Source: Paenibacillus mucilaginosus 3016 (GTDB lineage Bacteria > Bacillota > Bacilli > Paenibacillales > NBRC-103111). Taken from it: a stretch of 64,000 nucleotides of DNA. The notes beneath the pieces were generated by a model. That model did no database searches and was not told the origin of the DNA. It saw only the letters and a program-made list of their open reading frames with translations. Both the position numbers and the translations under genes were made by a program. Positions 1 through 7,759 of the stretch are shown here, one piece after another. Each line of letters begins with the position of its first letter. Positions within the stretch are counted from its first letter, which is position 1. Location: contig NC_016935.1 in assembly GCF_000250655.1 (NCBI RefSeq), forward strand, positions 4,296,001 to 4,360,000, written 5' to 3'.

Positions 1-348
1 TCGGCGTTCCCTCCCTGTAAGAAGGCATTGAATTACTTTTCTCCATCAAAGCATTTGTATTGTATGAAATTTCTTCCATTTTAACCCGCTAACATGAATG
101 AGTCAATAACTGATTACAAAATGGGGTTGTCAATTGAATTGCCAGTTACGTCGACGGAAAAAGGCTACCGGCTAAGAAGGCTACCGTGGTGTCTTATTCC
201 AGCTAAAGTTATCGTCGAGTTAGCGGTGCAGTTCACGCGGCGTTCTGCTCCCCGGTTATTGTATATCGTTCCTCGTTTGTTCAATGAATAGCTCTTCCTG
301 CATCTATCATTGTAAAAACTCCAATAAACAACACAACTTTATATCCGT
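1..348. other. Intergenic stretch, no convincing gene
   Basis: A 65-codon open frame on the plus strand (94-291) has no ribosome-binding site, an odd composition rich in Arg and Leu, and no family I recognise. A short direct repeat, ggctaccg, occurs twice about 17 bases apart near 163-187. The stretch may be a decayed or dispersed intergenic repeat. I see no RNA gene or clear promoter in it. Confidence 0.4.
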
Positions 349-900
349 TTATCCTCTAAGTCGGTAGTAGTTCTCTGCATTATATAAGGGCCAATTCCAA
401 AACTTCTCACCTTGACTCATGATGAATCTGTCAAACCACAATTCAAAGTTCATCATTAAGGGGCGTGCCTCATGAAAGTGTTCCGTATGCCCTTTAACCA
501 TTAAGTAATTATTGTTTCCTTCGTTATATGCATTTAAATTAATCACGATATTATCCTGATAAATATATGCGATTTTCAAATATCCTTCGTCTGGTTCCTC
601 ATATGTAAACTGGGCTATATCTTGCCAGGGATATAAATAGGCTTCACCGCCATATTGAGGATGATCAAATAAAGAACATCCATTACATATTGTGAGGAAA
701 TTATAATAATCTTCGGGGAGCTTGTACCCTAAGCCTTTTTGAAAACTTAATAAATCTTCTGCTAAGGCAGGGATGTTAAATTTACAAGTGGTCTTTGCTC
801 TGTAACCTTCTTGTAACTGTATATCTAGTAATCCGTTCCCCTCGTGCAGCCTTTCTTTAAGGGAACAGATTGTCTTGTATATTACTTCTCCTTGTTTCAT
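349..900 (-). CDS. SMI1/KNR4 (SUKH) family protein
   Basis: This 183-residue soluble protein has no signal peptide. The centre carries the SUKH pattern: a helix ending in LGYKLPEDYYNFLTICNG (about residues 56-73), then a Tyr/Trp-rich strand region with YPWQDI (about 90-95). SUKH proteins often serve as immunity proteins for polymorphic toxins, but many stand alone in Firmicutes with unknown roles. No toxin gene is adjacent, so immunity is only a possibility. A GGAGGA-type ribosome site lies just upstream of the ATG. A stem-loop terminator for the neighbouring upstream gene lies between this gene and the YciI gene. Confidence 0.75.
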   Translation of the reverse strand: MKQGEVIYKTICSLKERLHEGNGLLDIQLQEGYRAKTTCKFNIPALAEDLLSFQKGLGYKLPEDYYNFLTICNGCSLFDHPQYGGEAYLYPWQDIAQFTYEEPDEGYLKIAYIYQDNIVINLNAYNEGNNNYLMVKGHTEHFHEARPLMMNFELWFDRFIMSQGEKFWNWPLYNAENYYRLRG

Positions 901-925
901 CTTAGTCCTCCTAAAGCATTACGTT

Positions 926-986
926 AAAGGAGCGACTCCTTGATGGTGTTGTGGACAAATCCATCATACGGAGGCGCTCCTTTTTT
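926..986. terminator. Long stem-loop terminator between SMI1/KNR4 and YciI genes
   Basis: Outer arms aaaggagcg (926-934) and cgctccttt (975-983) enclose an inner pairing of tgatgg with ccatca and ctcc with ggag. Six T residues follow on the plus strand. On the minus strand the tail is only TTTAACG, so it probably stops the YciI transcript less efficiently. The stem reads well in both directions. Confidence 0.7.
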
Positions 987-1012
987 GACAAAGCCGAATC
1001 ATAATCCACTTA

Positions 1013-1387
1013 TTACTCCTCCGTCAGCTCCGGAGCCTCAAATACTTGACGCAATTCAATCTGCCCCTCCCCATTTCCTTGCGGGTCCGGCATCCGCATG
1101 GCCCACTCGATGGCTTCTTCCCTCGACTTTACATCAATCAGAATAAACCCGGCAATCAATTCTTTTGATTCCGTAAAAGGGCCATGCGTCACCACCGGCT
1201 TTTCCCCTGGTTTCGGATAAGAGAGGCGAATCCCATTTGAACTTGGGTGAAGTCCTTTAGCCGCAACCCGCACGCCTACCTTTACTAATTCCTCATTGTA
1301 CTTCGTCATGGCTTCAATGAGCTCAGAGCTCGGGAGCTTTCCGGCTTCCGAATTCTTCGAGGCTTTGACAATCATCATAAATAGCAT
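1013..1387 (-). CDS. YciI/DGPF-domain family protein
   Basis: This small cytosolic protein of 124 residues has the ferredoxin-like YCII/DGPF fold. It begins with MLFMMIVKASKNSE, contains the family hallmark VVTHGPFTESKELIAGFILIDVKS split over two strands (about residues 65-88), and ends with an amphipathic helix and a PDPQGNGEGQIELRQVFE tail. DGPF-type proteins are often encoded beside ECF sigma factors. None is present here, and the enzymatic role of the family is mostly unknown. AAGGAGGA precedes the ATG at good spacing. It is transcribed alone, with a stem-loop just downstream. Confidence 0.85.
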   Translation of the reverse strand: MLFMMIVKASKNSEAGKLPSSELIEAMTKYNEELVKVGVRVAAKGLHPSSNGIRLSYPKPGEKPVVTHGPFTESKELIAGFILIDVKSREEAIEWAMRMPDPQGNGEGQIELRQVFEAPELTEE

Positions 1388-1551
1388 CCAATCTTCCTCC
1401 TTATTGTTGAGTCACTCTGAATTTCATTAGCGGCTTCCTCTGAGATCCGTGAACTTGCTGTCCTAAATATATCCTTTAAGGAGACCTATAATTTCTTTTC
1501 GATTGCGCTGTTCTGGAAGTCTTGTTTGCTATTTCATTAACGGAGCCGAGT

Positions 1552-3057
1552 CTAGATCAGGTGGCCGGTTAGATATCCTTCATGATCGTTCAGTTGTACT
1601 CCAGCTGGAACAAGCTGTATACTTAATCGGCTTTCTTCCAGAAACCTGCAGTGGATTGTGAACATTTGAAGGGGATCAAAGACGTGAACAATGATCACTA
1701 GTGTATGTTCGTTCGTCCAAACTGCGGCCCCGTAGGATGCTGCTCCTATATCCATAAAAGGTTCCGACCCAGGAAGCCAAACGCCCAATCCGAACCGAAG
1801 CTCCGTAGGTTCACCGTTTTTGTAAAAAAGAAGCCCCGGCTCTGCTCCCTCCAATTCAAATTGACACGCTTCATAACCGTATGGATTTGGGTCCAAGATC
1901 CAGCTCCGGCCTGTAATATTCCGGGATAAGCGGGAATGCGCCTCTCCTTCCGGCATGAATAGCTTCAAAGAGGAAAGTCGGCTCTGCAGCGCTGTTTCCC
2001 CTTCCGGATCCGGAGCCTGCTGAATCGTTTCGTTCTCTCTTAACGACGCATAGATAGTTGACCAGAAGCAATCGAATATACGTGCTTGCCCATCCCTGTA
2101 CTCAAGTGTATTCGCGGTGGTTACGAACACCAGCTCCTGATCCGGAAGAACGATGACCAGCTGGCCCCCCATGCCGAAGGCGCAATAGCCGTTGTTACGA
2201 ATCCTCCAGAACTGATAGCCGTAACCTAACTTCCCGTCCAGCATCATCCGGGTGCCATAGGTGCCGATCCGGCTGCCGGTGCTGCGTTTCACCCAACCTT
2301 CGGGCAAAATGCGGACACCGTTCCAGATTCCATCCTGAAGATAAAGCTGGCCAAATCTGGCTAATGCATCTGTCGTGCAGCGGAGGCCGCTGCCTCCCTT
2401 GTTGATGCCAGACGGGCAGCTCTCCCACCACAATTCCCCCATACCGAGCGGTTCGAACAGCCGGGGCCGAACATAGTCAAGAACCGACATGCCTGTCACC
2501 TTTTGCAAAATCGCACACAACGTATGGGTCCCGGTCGTATCATAAGCGAAGCTTGTACCCGGCAGCTTGGAAGGAGGCGTATTGAGAAAGCATCGAACCC
2601 AGTCCTCCACCCTCGTGTCTGTGGACCTCGGATGAACCGTAGCCATGAGCAGCAGGTGCTCGACGGTCATCATCGACGTATAGGCATGTACTTCTCGTTC
2701 CAGTTTCTCAGGGAAAAAATCTACCACACGGTCCGTTAACTTCAGCAGCCCCTCGCCCATAGCAATACCTATTGCGGCGGATGTCACGCTTTTGCTTACA
2801 GAAAAAATAGGGTGCAAGTCGTTCGCTTGAAAGGGACTGTAGTAGCCCTCAGCCGCAATTCTTCCGCTCCGAACAAGCATGAAACTGTGCAGCGGTATCC
2901 CCAGTTCCTCCGCCTTCTCTACAAAGTCCAATACCGCTCCCGATGAAATCCCGGCCTGCCCGGCCGAGATTCGCTCCCACTGCTTTTGACCTTGATCCAA
3001 CCGAACCAATCCCCTCTTTGAGCAATTCTTCCGACCAATAATCCCGTATACATCCAA
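1552..3057 (-). CDS. Serine hydrolase, class C beta-lactamase / penicillin-binding-protein fold
   Basis: This 501-residue protein has the beta-lactamase-related hydrolase fold. The nucleophile motif SxxK is seen as FSVSKSVTSAAIG (about residues 87-99). A YDTTGTHTLCAILQ segment (about 172-185) takes the place of the usual YxN. GMGGQLVIVLPDQELVFVTTAN (about 297-318) matches the third, HxG-like element. A C-terminal beta-rich domain of about 150 residues follows, as in 6-aminohexanoate-dimer hydrolase or esterase-like relatives. There is no signal peptide, which argues for a cytosolic esterase or amidase rather than a secreted beta-lactamase. The substrate cannot be told from sequence. It appears to be a single-gene transcript. 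Confidence 0.8.
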   Translation of the reverse strand: MDVYGIIGRKNCSKRGLVRLDQGQKQWERISAGQAGISSGAVLDFVEKAEELGIPLHSFMLVRSGRIAAEGYYSPFQANDLHPIFSVSKSVTSAAIGIAMGEGLLKLTDRVVDFFPEKLEREVHAYTSMMTVEHLLLMATVHPRSTDTRVEDWVRCFLNTPPSKLPGTSFAYDTTGTHTLCAILQKVTGMSVLDYVRPRLFEPLGMGELWWESCPSGINKGGSGLRCTTDALARFGQLYLQDGIWNGVRILPEGWVKRSTGSRIGTYGTRMMLDGKLGYGYQFWRIRNNGYCAFGMGGQLVIVLPDQELVFVTTANTLEYRDGQARIFDCFWSTIYASLRENETIQQAPDPEGETALQSRLSSLKLFMPEGEAHSRLSRNITGRSWILDPNPYGYEACQFELEGAEPGLLFYKNGEPTELRFGLGVWLPGSEPFMDIGAASYGAAVWTNEHTLVIIVHVFDPLQMFTIHCRFLEESRLSIQLVPAGVQLNDHEGYLTGHLI

Positions 3058-3437
3058 TCCACTGATGTGGAGATGGTCACTTTATTATGGGGCATAAAAA
3101 CACAAAAAAGTTAATCTTTCATGCGCACTTTAGCTGTTCAATTCATTATTGTTGTCGGATTCTGACTATGCAAAGGACGCATGGACAGAGATACCACATA
3201 CAGACCGAGTCATTGATACACATGCATCGAAACGCGACAGAGGATCTATGCAGTAACTTTGTTCCGTCCATCTCATCCTAAAATACCCAATTGAATGACA
3301 TATTCTAGGCCCTCATTGTTCGGAGTATTGACTCCATACCTGATACCGTTTACAAACTATTAACTTGTACGAAATTCTAGCGAGATGTTACGATCTTCAC
3401 GGAATTATTATCATGATTTGGGGGGTATTTCCTTTCC
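3058..3437. other. Intergenic region upstream of secreted nuclease
   Basis: About 380 AT-richer bases separate two divergently oriented genes. It should hold promoters for both, but I could not assign hexamers with confidence. A GGGGGG tract lies about 12 bases before the nuclease ATG and may serve as its ribosome site. No RNA gene or relic was recognised. Confidence 0.4.
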
Positions 3438-4070
3438 ATGGTGAAGAAATCAAGGTTGTTTGTTTTTGCGTTGGTTCTGTCGCTGTCTGCTGGTTTTTAT
3501 GGCACGCCTACGGCCTCGGCGCTTCCGCCGGGAACACCATCCAAGTCCACCGCCCAATCCCAGCTGAACTCCCTGACTGTGAAGTCCGAAAGCACCATGA
3601 CTGGCTACTCGCGCGACAAGTTCCCGCACTGGACCAGTCAAGGCGGTGGCTGCGATACCCGCCAGGTGGTGCTCAAGCGAGACGCCGACTACTACAGCGG
3701 GAGCTGCCCCGTCACGTCCGGCAAGTGGTACAGCTACTACGACGGCATTACCGTGTACTCACCCTCTGAAATTGACATCGATCATATTGTGCCGCTGGCC
3801 GAGGCATGGCGTTCCGGTGCTAGCAGCTGGACCACTGAAAAGCGTCAGAACTTCGCCAACGACCTGGGCGGCCCGCAGCTGATCGCGGTGACCGCCAGCT
3901 CCAACCGGGCCAAGGGTGACCAGGATCCATCGACTTGGAAGCCGACGCGTTCCGGCGCCCACTGTGCGTATGCGAAGTGGTGGATCAATACCAAATACCG
4001 CTGGGGCTTGCACCTGCAGTCGTCGGAGAAGACCGCTTTGCAAAGCATGCTCAACACTTGCTCCTACTGA
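3438..4070 (+). CDS. Secreted HNH endonuclease family protein (DUF1524/GmrSD-like HNH)
   Basis: This 210-residue protein has an N-terminal Sec signal peptide (KKSRLFVFALVLSLSAG, cleavage probably near TASALP). It contains the HNH core DIDHIVPLAEAW (about residues 113-124) and the following block FANDLGGPQLIAVTASSNRAKGDQDPSTW, both typical of small secreted nucleases of Streptomyces and relatives. It also has several Cys residues (about 74, 95, 176, 208) that could form disulfides. Codon use after the signal peptide is strongly GC-rich (GCC, GGC, CTG), unlike the neighbouring genes. I infer horizontal transfer from an actinobacterium. The likely role is extracellular DNA degradation for nutrition or competition. 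No partner immunity gene is evident. Confidence 0.85.
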   Translation: MVKKSRLFVFALVLSLSAGFYGTPTASALPPGTPSKSTAQSQLNSLTVKSESTMTGYSRDKFPHWTSQGGGCDTRQVVLKRDADYYSGSCPVTSGKWYSYYDGITVYSPSEIDIDHIVPLAEAWRSGASSWTTEKRQNFANDLGGPQLIAVTASSNRAKGDQDPSTWKPTRSGAHCAYAKWWINTKYRWGLHLQSSEKTALQSMLNTCSY

Positions 4071-4154
4071 GTCCGTAGTGCGTCTGCAAGGTTTGCCAAC
4101 CGTTGGCAGTACACTTGCAGCGCAGCCATCATAACCGAGAAGGGAGTCACCTGA

Positions 4155-4397
4155 ATGGAAGAGAAGTCGTCAATCTTCATCGCAACCCACGGTGTGATGA
4201 CCGTTGAGGTCGGCGTGATCAGCGGGGAACTCGAACTGCGTACGACCTGCGATGACGAGGGTGCCCTCACGCTCGCCATCACGTATGTCGGCGCCGAGGA
4301 GTGGTATACGCTGCCAGGTGAGCACTATCGCCTGCACGATCCGCGTGACCACGAAGTCGTCCACCGCATGCTCGTCACCGTACTAGAGCGCCCTTGA
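4155..4397 (+). CDS. Small hypothetical protein in the nuclease-associated GC-rich insert
   Basis: This 80-residue acidic protein belongs to no family I recognise. AAGGGAG lies about 9 bases before the ATG. There is no signal peptide, no Cys and no membrane segment. The pattern of beta strands (SSIFIATHGVMTVEVGVISGELELRTTC, then ALTLAITYVGAEEWYTL) suggests a small beta-rich domain. Its codon use resembles that of the upstream HNH nuclease gene, 84 bases away, and it ends just before a strong terminator, so the two probably entered together. A role as an immunity or accessory protein to the nuclease is speculation. Confidence 0.5.
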   Translation: MEEKSSIFIATHGVMTVEVGVISGELELRTTCDDEGALTLAITYVGAEEWYTLPGEHYRLHDPRDHEVVHRMLVTVLERP

Positions 4398-4431
4398 GAC
4401 AGACTGACCCGCCGGTCCGGTAACTTAACAA

Positions 4432-4545
4432 GCGTTCTGCCGTGCGCCTGGCACGTTTGTCTGTGCTAGATACATTTACTCCACTTAAAAAGGGATGCTC
4501 TCCGACACCTAATCTGGAGAGCATCCCTTTTTTACGGCAGAACGC
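4432..4545. terminator. Nested inverted repeats: strong bidirectional terminator inside a wider 12-bp inverted repeat
   Basis: The inner stem pairs aaaaagggatgctctcc (4487-4503) with ggagagcatccctttttt (4516-4533), a near-perfect 17-bp stem with T tails on both strands. Around it, gcgttctgccgt (4432-4443) pairs with acggcagaacgc (4534-4545). The inner element is a clear intrinsic terminator. The outer pair could be an insertion boundary or a cruciform. Confidence 0.85.
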
Positions 4546-4752
4546 ACGCAGTTTTCAACCCAGCGTCCCCCCTTCCAAGCCGGCATCGATGTCCGGAACG
4601 AGCCGGTCGTGCAGGTTCGTCTCGCTCATCTGGCGAATAATTCATATAGGTCCATTTACTTCTAAACGGAGAGGAGTTAGGTGGGGAACGAAATGCTACG
4701 AATCTGCCTTTTTCGAAAGGACTACCCGGGCCAATCAGAAGGGAGAGCAGCG

Positions 4753-5694
4753 ATGCCGAAATCGAAAAGGCTCATGGAGCTCATGATGACGGTCAACCGT
4801 AAACGGAGGTTCAAGGTTCAAGAACTGGCAGACGAATTTGGCGTCTCCACGCGGACGATCCTGCGGGATTTGCAGGAACTGAGTGAGCTTGGTGTGCCGC
4901 TGTATTCGGAGGTGGGGCCGCACGGAGGGTATCAGGTGGTGAGGGAACGGGTGCTGCCGCCGATTGCTTTCACGGAGGGGGAGGCCGCTGCCATGTTTTT
5001 TGCCGTGCATGCACTTCGCCACTATTCCTCGCTGCCGTTCGATGCGGAATCTGCCTCGGCCTTGAGCAAATTTTATCTGCACATGCCGGGTGACGTTCGG
5101 GACCGGATCGATGGCATGAAAGAGCGGGTCGATTTTATAACGCCGGCGCGCCGGTCCGATGCCCTGTTCCTGGCCGCCTTGCTGGATGCCGCCGTAAAGC
5201 AGAAGGTGCTTGCGGTCTTATACGAATCGAAGGAGGAAGGCACGACCAGCCGTCGAATACAGCCGGTTTTCCTGTATGCGCACAACGGCTTCTGGTACTG
5301 TACGGCATATTGCTTTCTGCGCCAGGGCTACCGTCTATTCCGCTGCGACCGGATCCGCGATGCGGCGGACGATCCGACCGAGCCGCTTAAACTGAGCCAT
5401 ATTCGCCTGTCCCGGCACGAGGCAGAGTCACCGGTGGATGCCGTAAGGTTGAGAGCCGAGCTGACCCGCATCGGTACCCAGCGCTGCGAAGCCGAGCTCT
5501 GGCTCTCCCCCATGCTCCATGTGCGTGAGGACGGGACTGGGACGATTGATACGGACGTCAACCGGGGCGACATCCCATTTTATACCGATTTTTTCATTTC
5601 GCTGGGAGACGAAGTCAAGCTGACCGAACCGGCGGAATTGAAAGAATCAATCCGCAGAAGGCTGATCGAGCTGCTGAAGAAATATCAGGGGTGA
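4753..5694 (+). CDS. YafY-type HTH-WYL transcriptional regulator
   Basis: This 313-residue regulator carries an N-terminal winged helix (MPKSKRLMELMMTVNRK, then FKVQELADEFGVSTRTILRDL and YSEVGPHGGYQV, residues about 1-60). A WYL domain follows (about 130-215, with GTTSRRIQPVFLYAHNGFWYCTAYC), then a C-terminal WCX extension. The start is set at the ATG after GGGAGAGCAGCG. An in-frame upstream ATG at 4681 lacks a proper site and would add an unrelated 24-residue tail. WYL domains bind small ligands or nucleic acid, and the target here is unknown. No adjacent gene is an obvious target, although the VOC gene downstream is convergent. Confidence 0.85.
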   Translation: MPKSKRLMELMMTVNRKRRFKVQELADEFGVSTRTILRDLQELSELGVPLYSEVGPHGGYQVVRERVLPPIAFTEGEAAAMFFAVHALRHYSSLPFDAESASALSKFYLHMPGDVRDRIDGMKERVDFITPARRSDALFLAALLDAAVKQKVLAVLYESKEEGTTSRRIQPVFLYAHNGFWYCTAYCFLRQGYRLFRCDRIRDAADDPTEPLKLSHIRLSRHEAESPVDAVRLRAELTRIGTQRCEAELWLSPMLHVREDGTGTIDTDVNRGDIPFYTDFFISLGDEVKLTEPAELKESIRRRLIELLKKYQG

Positions 5695-5711
5695 AGACGG
5701 GATGGTCTTGC

Positions 5712-6158
5712 TTATTGCACCGTCCCGTCCCTCGCTTCGTCTCTTGGGGTAAAGATTTGAATCGTTATGCCAAACCGGTCCGTTACGATGCCTAAAGCTG
5801 GACTGAAGTACACTTCTTGCAAAGGCATGACCACTTGGCCGCCCTCCAGGAGAGCATCATAGAAGCGGGCCGATGTTTCGGTATCGGGGGTTGTAATGCA
5901 GATCTGCAGGCGATTACCGGTCTCATTCGGCTTGTCCGAAATCGAATCCGCAACAAACAATTCCGCCTCCCCGATTTTCAAAACAGCGTGTGCTACCCAA
6001 TCTTTGGCGTGTGCCGGCAGCGGGTATGACGGATCCTCGGGTCCTTCACCGAACGTTTGCATAAATACAACTCTGGCCTCCAGCGCGGATTCGTAAAATT
6101 GAATCGCTTCCCTGGCATTTCCGTTCAGCATGATAAAAGGTGTAACTTGAAATGTCAC
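5712..6158 (-). CDS. VOC family protein (PhnB/glyoxalase-like)
   Basis: This 148-residue protein is a single vicinal-oxygen-chelate unit of the PhnB / 3-demethylubiquinone-methyltransferase-like type. Family features are the opening PFIMLNGNAREAIQFYESAL (about residues 7-26), FGEGPEDPSYP, and the final strand pair SPALGIVTDRFGITIQIFTPR (about 118-138). PhnB-like members usually lack assigned enzymatic activity despite the fold. It is encoded alone, tail-to-tail with the WYL regulator, with only 17 bases between the stops. Confidence 0.85.
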   Translation of the reverse strand: MTFQVTPFIMLNGNAREAIQFYESALEARVVFMQTFGEGPEDPSYPLPAHAKDWVAHAVLKIGEAELFVADSISDKPNETGNRLQICITTPDTETSARFYDALLEGGQVVMPLQEVYFSPALGIVTDRFGITIQIFTPRDEARDGTVQ

Positions 6159-6361
6159 GATAGAGCAGCTCCTTCATGTTTAGTTTAGCTCGGACTGCTG
6201 TGCCGGGCTCGAACTTTATTGTATCCCCTAATCGTGACAGATCTCGTCATAAACTTTTATGTTAGCTCTGTTATCGTGAGCCCGCGAATTACGCATTCCT
6301 TGGCAAAGTTATTTCGTATGAGGTATGATTCGTAAAAAAGATGCTTAAGCAGGTGATTGGG

Positions 6362-7225
6362 TTGGACATGAAATATTTGGAGACCTTCATAAAGGTGTGC
6401 GATTTGGGAAGCTATTCGGCCGCGGCCGAGGCGATGAATATCAGCCAGCCGGGCGTCAGCAAGCAAATTGGGCGCCTGCAGGCGAACCTCGGCGTTACTT
6501 TATTGCGGCGGGAAGACAATGGGATCAAGCTGACCGAGGCCGGACGAGAAGTATATTTAAGCGGGAAGAATATCCTTGCGATATGGAACAAGCTTTCGGA
6601 TGCCTGCCACACTGTAAGCAGCCAGCTGTCGGGCCTTCTGCGCATCGGTGCCAGCACCATCCCTTCCAAACATCTGCTGCCGAAGCTCCTGATGCAGGTT
6701 AACTCCACCTACCCGCATGTGGAGCTGTCCGTCAACGTTGCGGATTCGCAGCATGTACTGGATTCGCTCTATCGGGGTTCGACGGATATTGCCTACGTGG
6801 GGACCAAACCCGAGCATCCCGAAGCTCATTACATTCCTATGGCAGCAGATAAGCTGGTTGTCATCTCCAACCGGCCCGAATGGTCGGACCGGGATTTACA
6901 AGACTGTCCGTTCATTCTCCGGGAAGCCGGCTCCGGCACGCGAACCGCCTTCGAGCAAGCCGTGTCCGCCATGGGGGTGATGCCGGACAGAGTGAAATGC
7001 GCCGCAGAGGTTAGCGATACCGGCCTGATCATCCAGTTGGTCGAAGCCGGAATGGGACTTGCCGTCGTCTCCCGTCTTGATGTTGAAAGCCTGATTCAGC
7101 AGGGGCGCATTAAGGTCGTGTATGAATTGCCGGCCGAGCGGCAATTTTACCTCGTATTTATGCGCGATTCATCCAGCCAAGCCCTTATTAAGGCCTTCGT
7201 GCAATTGGCAACAGCCCCAGTCTGA
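6362..7225 (+). CDS. LysR family transcriptional regulator
   Basis: This regulator has about 287 residues, with a typical LysR N-terminal winged helix (KYLETFIKVCDLGSYSAAAEAMNISQPGVSKQIGRLQ) and a two-lobed periplasmic-binding-like effector domain (about residues 90-285, beginning GLLRIGASTIP). I prefer the TTG start at 6362, seven bases after AGGTGA. An ATG two codons later is also possible, and the upstream ATG at 6341 has no site. The effector domain, with its PFILREAGSGTRTAFEQAV motif, is CysB/CysL-like. The gene converges on the acyl-CoA-dehydrogenase/MetE-like/OsmC operon and is the best candidate regulator for it, although a convergent arrangement makes this only an inference. Confidence 0.85.
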   Translation: MDMKYLETFIKVCDLGSYSAAAEAMNISQPGVSKQIGRLQANLGVTLLRREDNGIKLTEAGREVYLSGKNILAIWNKLSDACHTVSSQLSGLLRIGASTIPSKHLLPKLLMQVNSTYPHVELSVNVADSQHVLDSLYRGSTDIAYVGTKPEHPEAHYIPMAADKLVVISNRPEWSDRDLQDCPFILREAGSGTRTAFEQAVSAMGVMPDRVKCAAEVSDTGLIIQLVEAGMGLAVVSRLDVESLIQQGRIKVVYELPAERQFYLVFMRDSSSQALIKAFVQLATAPV

Positions 7226-7270
7226 CCACGGCAGCGTTTCAAGCTTACCCTGGCCGACCGGGACTTCGTC

Positions 7271-7759
7271 TCATAAAAGCTTTTTAAATAGGACCTCAAG
7301 CTCCGTTGATCGTTTTAGGGTATTGTAAATCGGGGACTTGGCAAGCGCATTCAAGCAAAAATCATCAAAAGCCTTGTCCTCAAGATCAACATATAAAAAA
7401 ACAGTCACTGTCATTTTTCGGATAAACGGTTCTTCATCGTACCCTTTTACACCAATCATCGATAAAGGGTTTTCCAGAGAAAGGTGTAAAACTCCCTCAA
7501 TTTCTTCAATAAGTGAGCCCCTTTTTTTCGACTGCTCCAAAAGTGACAAGAGGATGCTGCTTAACACGGATCCGGCGAAGTATTCAAGACTGCTGATGGG
7601 TTTGTATTCCGAATCAAAACTGATTTGGTTTTCGATCTGAAAACTGTTTTTATTCGTATAGATCTTCACAGAGGAGAGATCATTCGATGTTCCTCTAAAC
7701 TGGATATCGAACATTTTGGACTCATATAAGGGGGTTGCTTCATTATTTGCCCGCTTCAT
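7271..7759 (-). CDS. OsmC-like protein lacking the usual peroxidatic cysteines
   Basis: This 162-residue protein matches the OsmC/Ohr fold: an N-terminal strand sheet, the central helix after SLEYFAGSVLSSILLSLLEQ (about residues 57-76), and a second helix FDDFCLNALAKSPIYNTL (about 131-148). In Ohr/OsmC peroxidases Cys stands in the central helix and in the CPV motif. Here those places read SVLSS and SPI, and one Cys sits earlier (FCLN). Peroxidase activity is therefore doubtful. It overlaps the MetE-like gene by 17 bases and has AAGGAGC before the ATG, so it is translationally coupled as the last gene of its operon. Confidence 0.75.
   Translation of the reverse strand: MKRANNEATPLYESKMFDIQFRGTSNDLSSVKIYTNKNSFQIENQISFDSEYKPISSLEYFAGSVLSSILLSLLEQSKKRGSLIEEIEGVLHLSLENPLSMIGVKGYDEEPFIRKMTVTVFLYVDLEDKAFDDFCLNALAKSPIYNTLKRSTELEVLFKKLL

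Noticed and set aside
94..291. 65-codon plus-strand frame at the left edge
   Set aside because: It has no ribosome site, no recognisable family and a composition unlike real proteins of this genome.
4681..4752. Longer start for the WYL regulator
   Set aside because: It adds a 24-residue tail unlike HTH-WYL proteins. The downstream ATG has GGGAGAG at proper spacing and begins the conserved helix.
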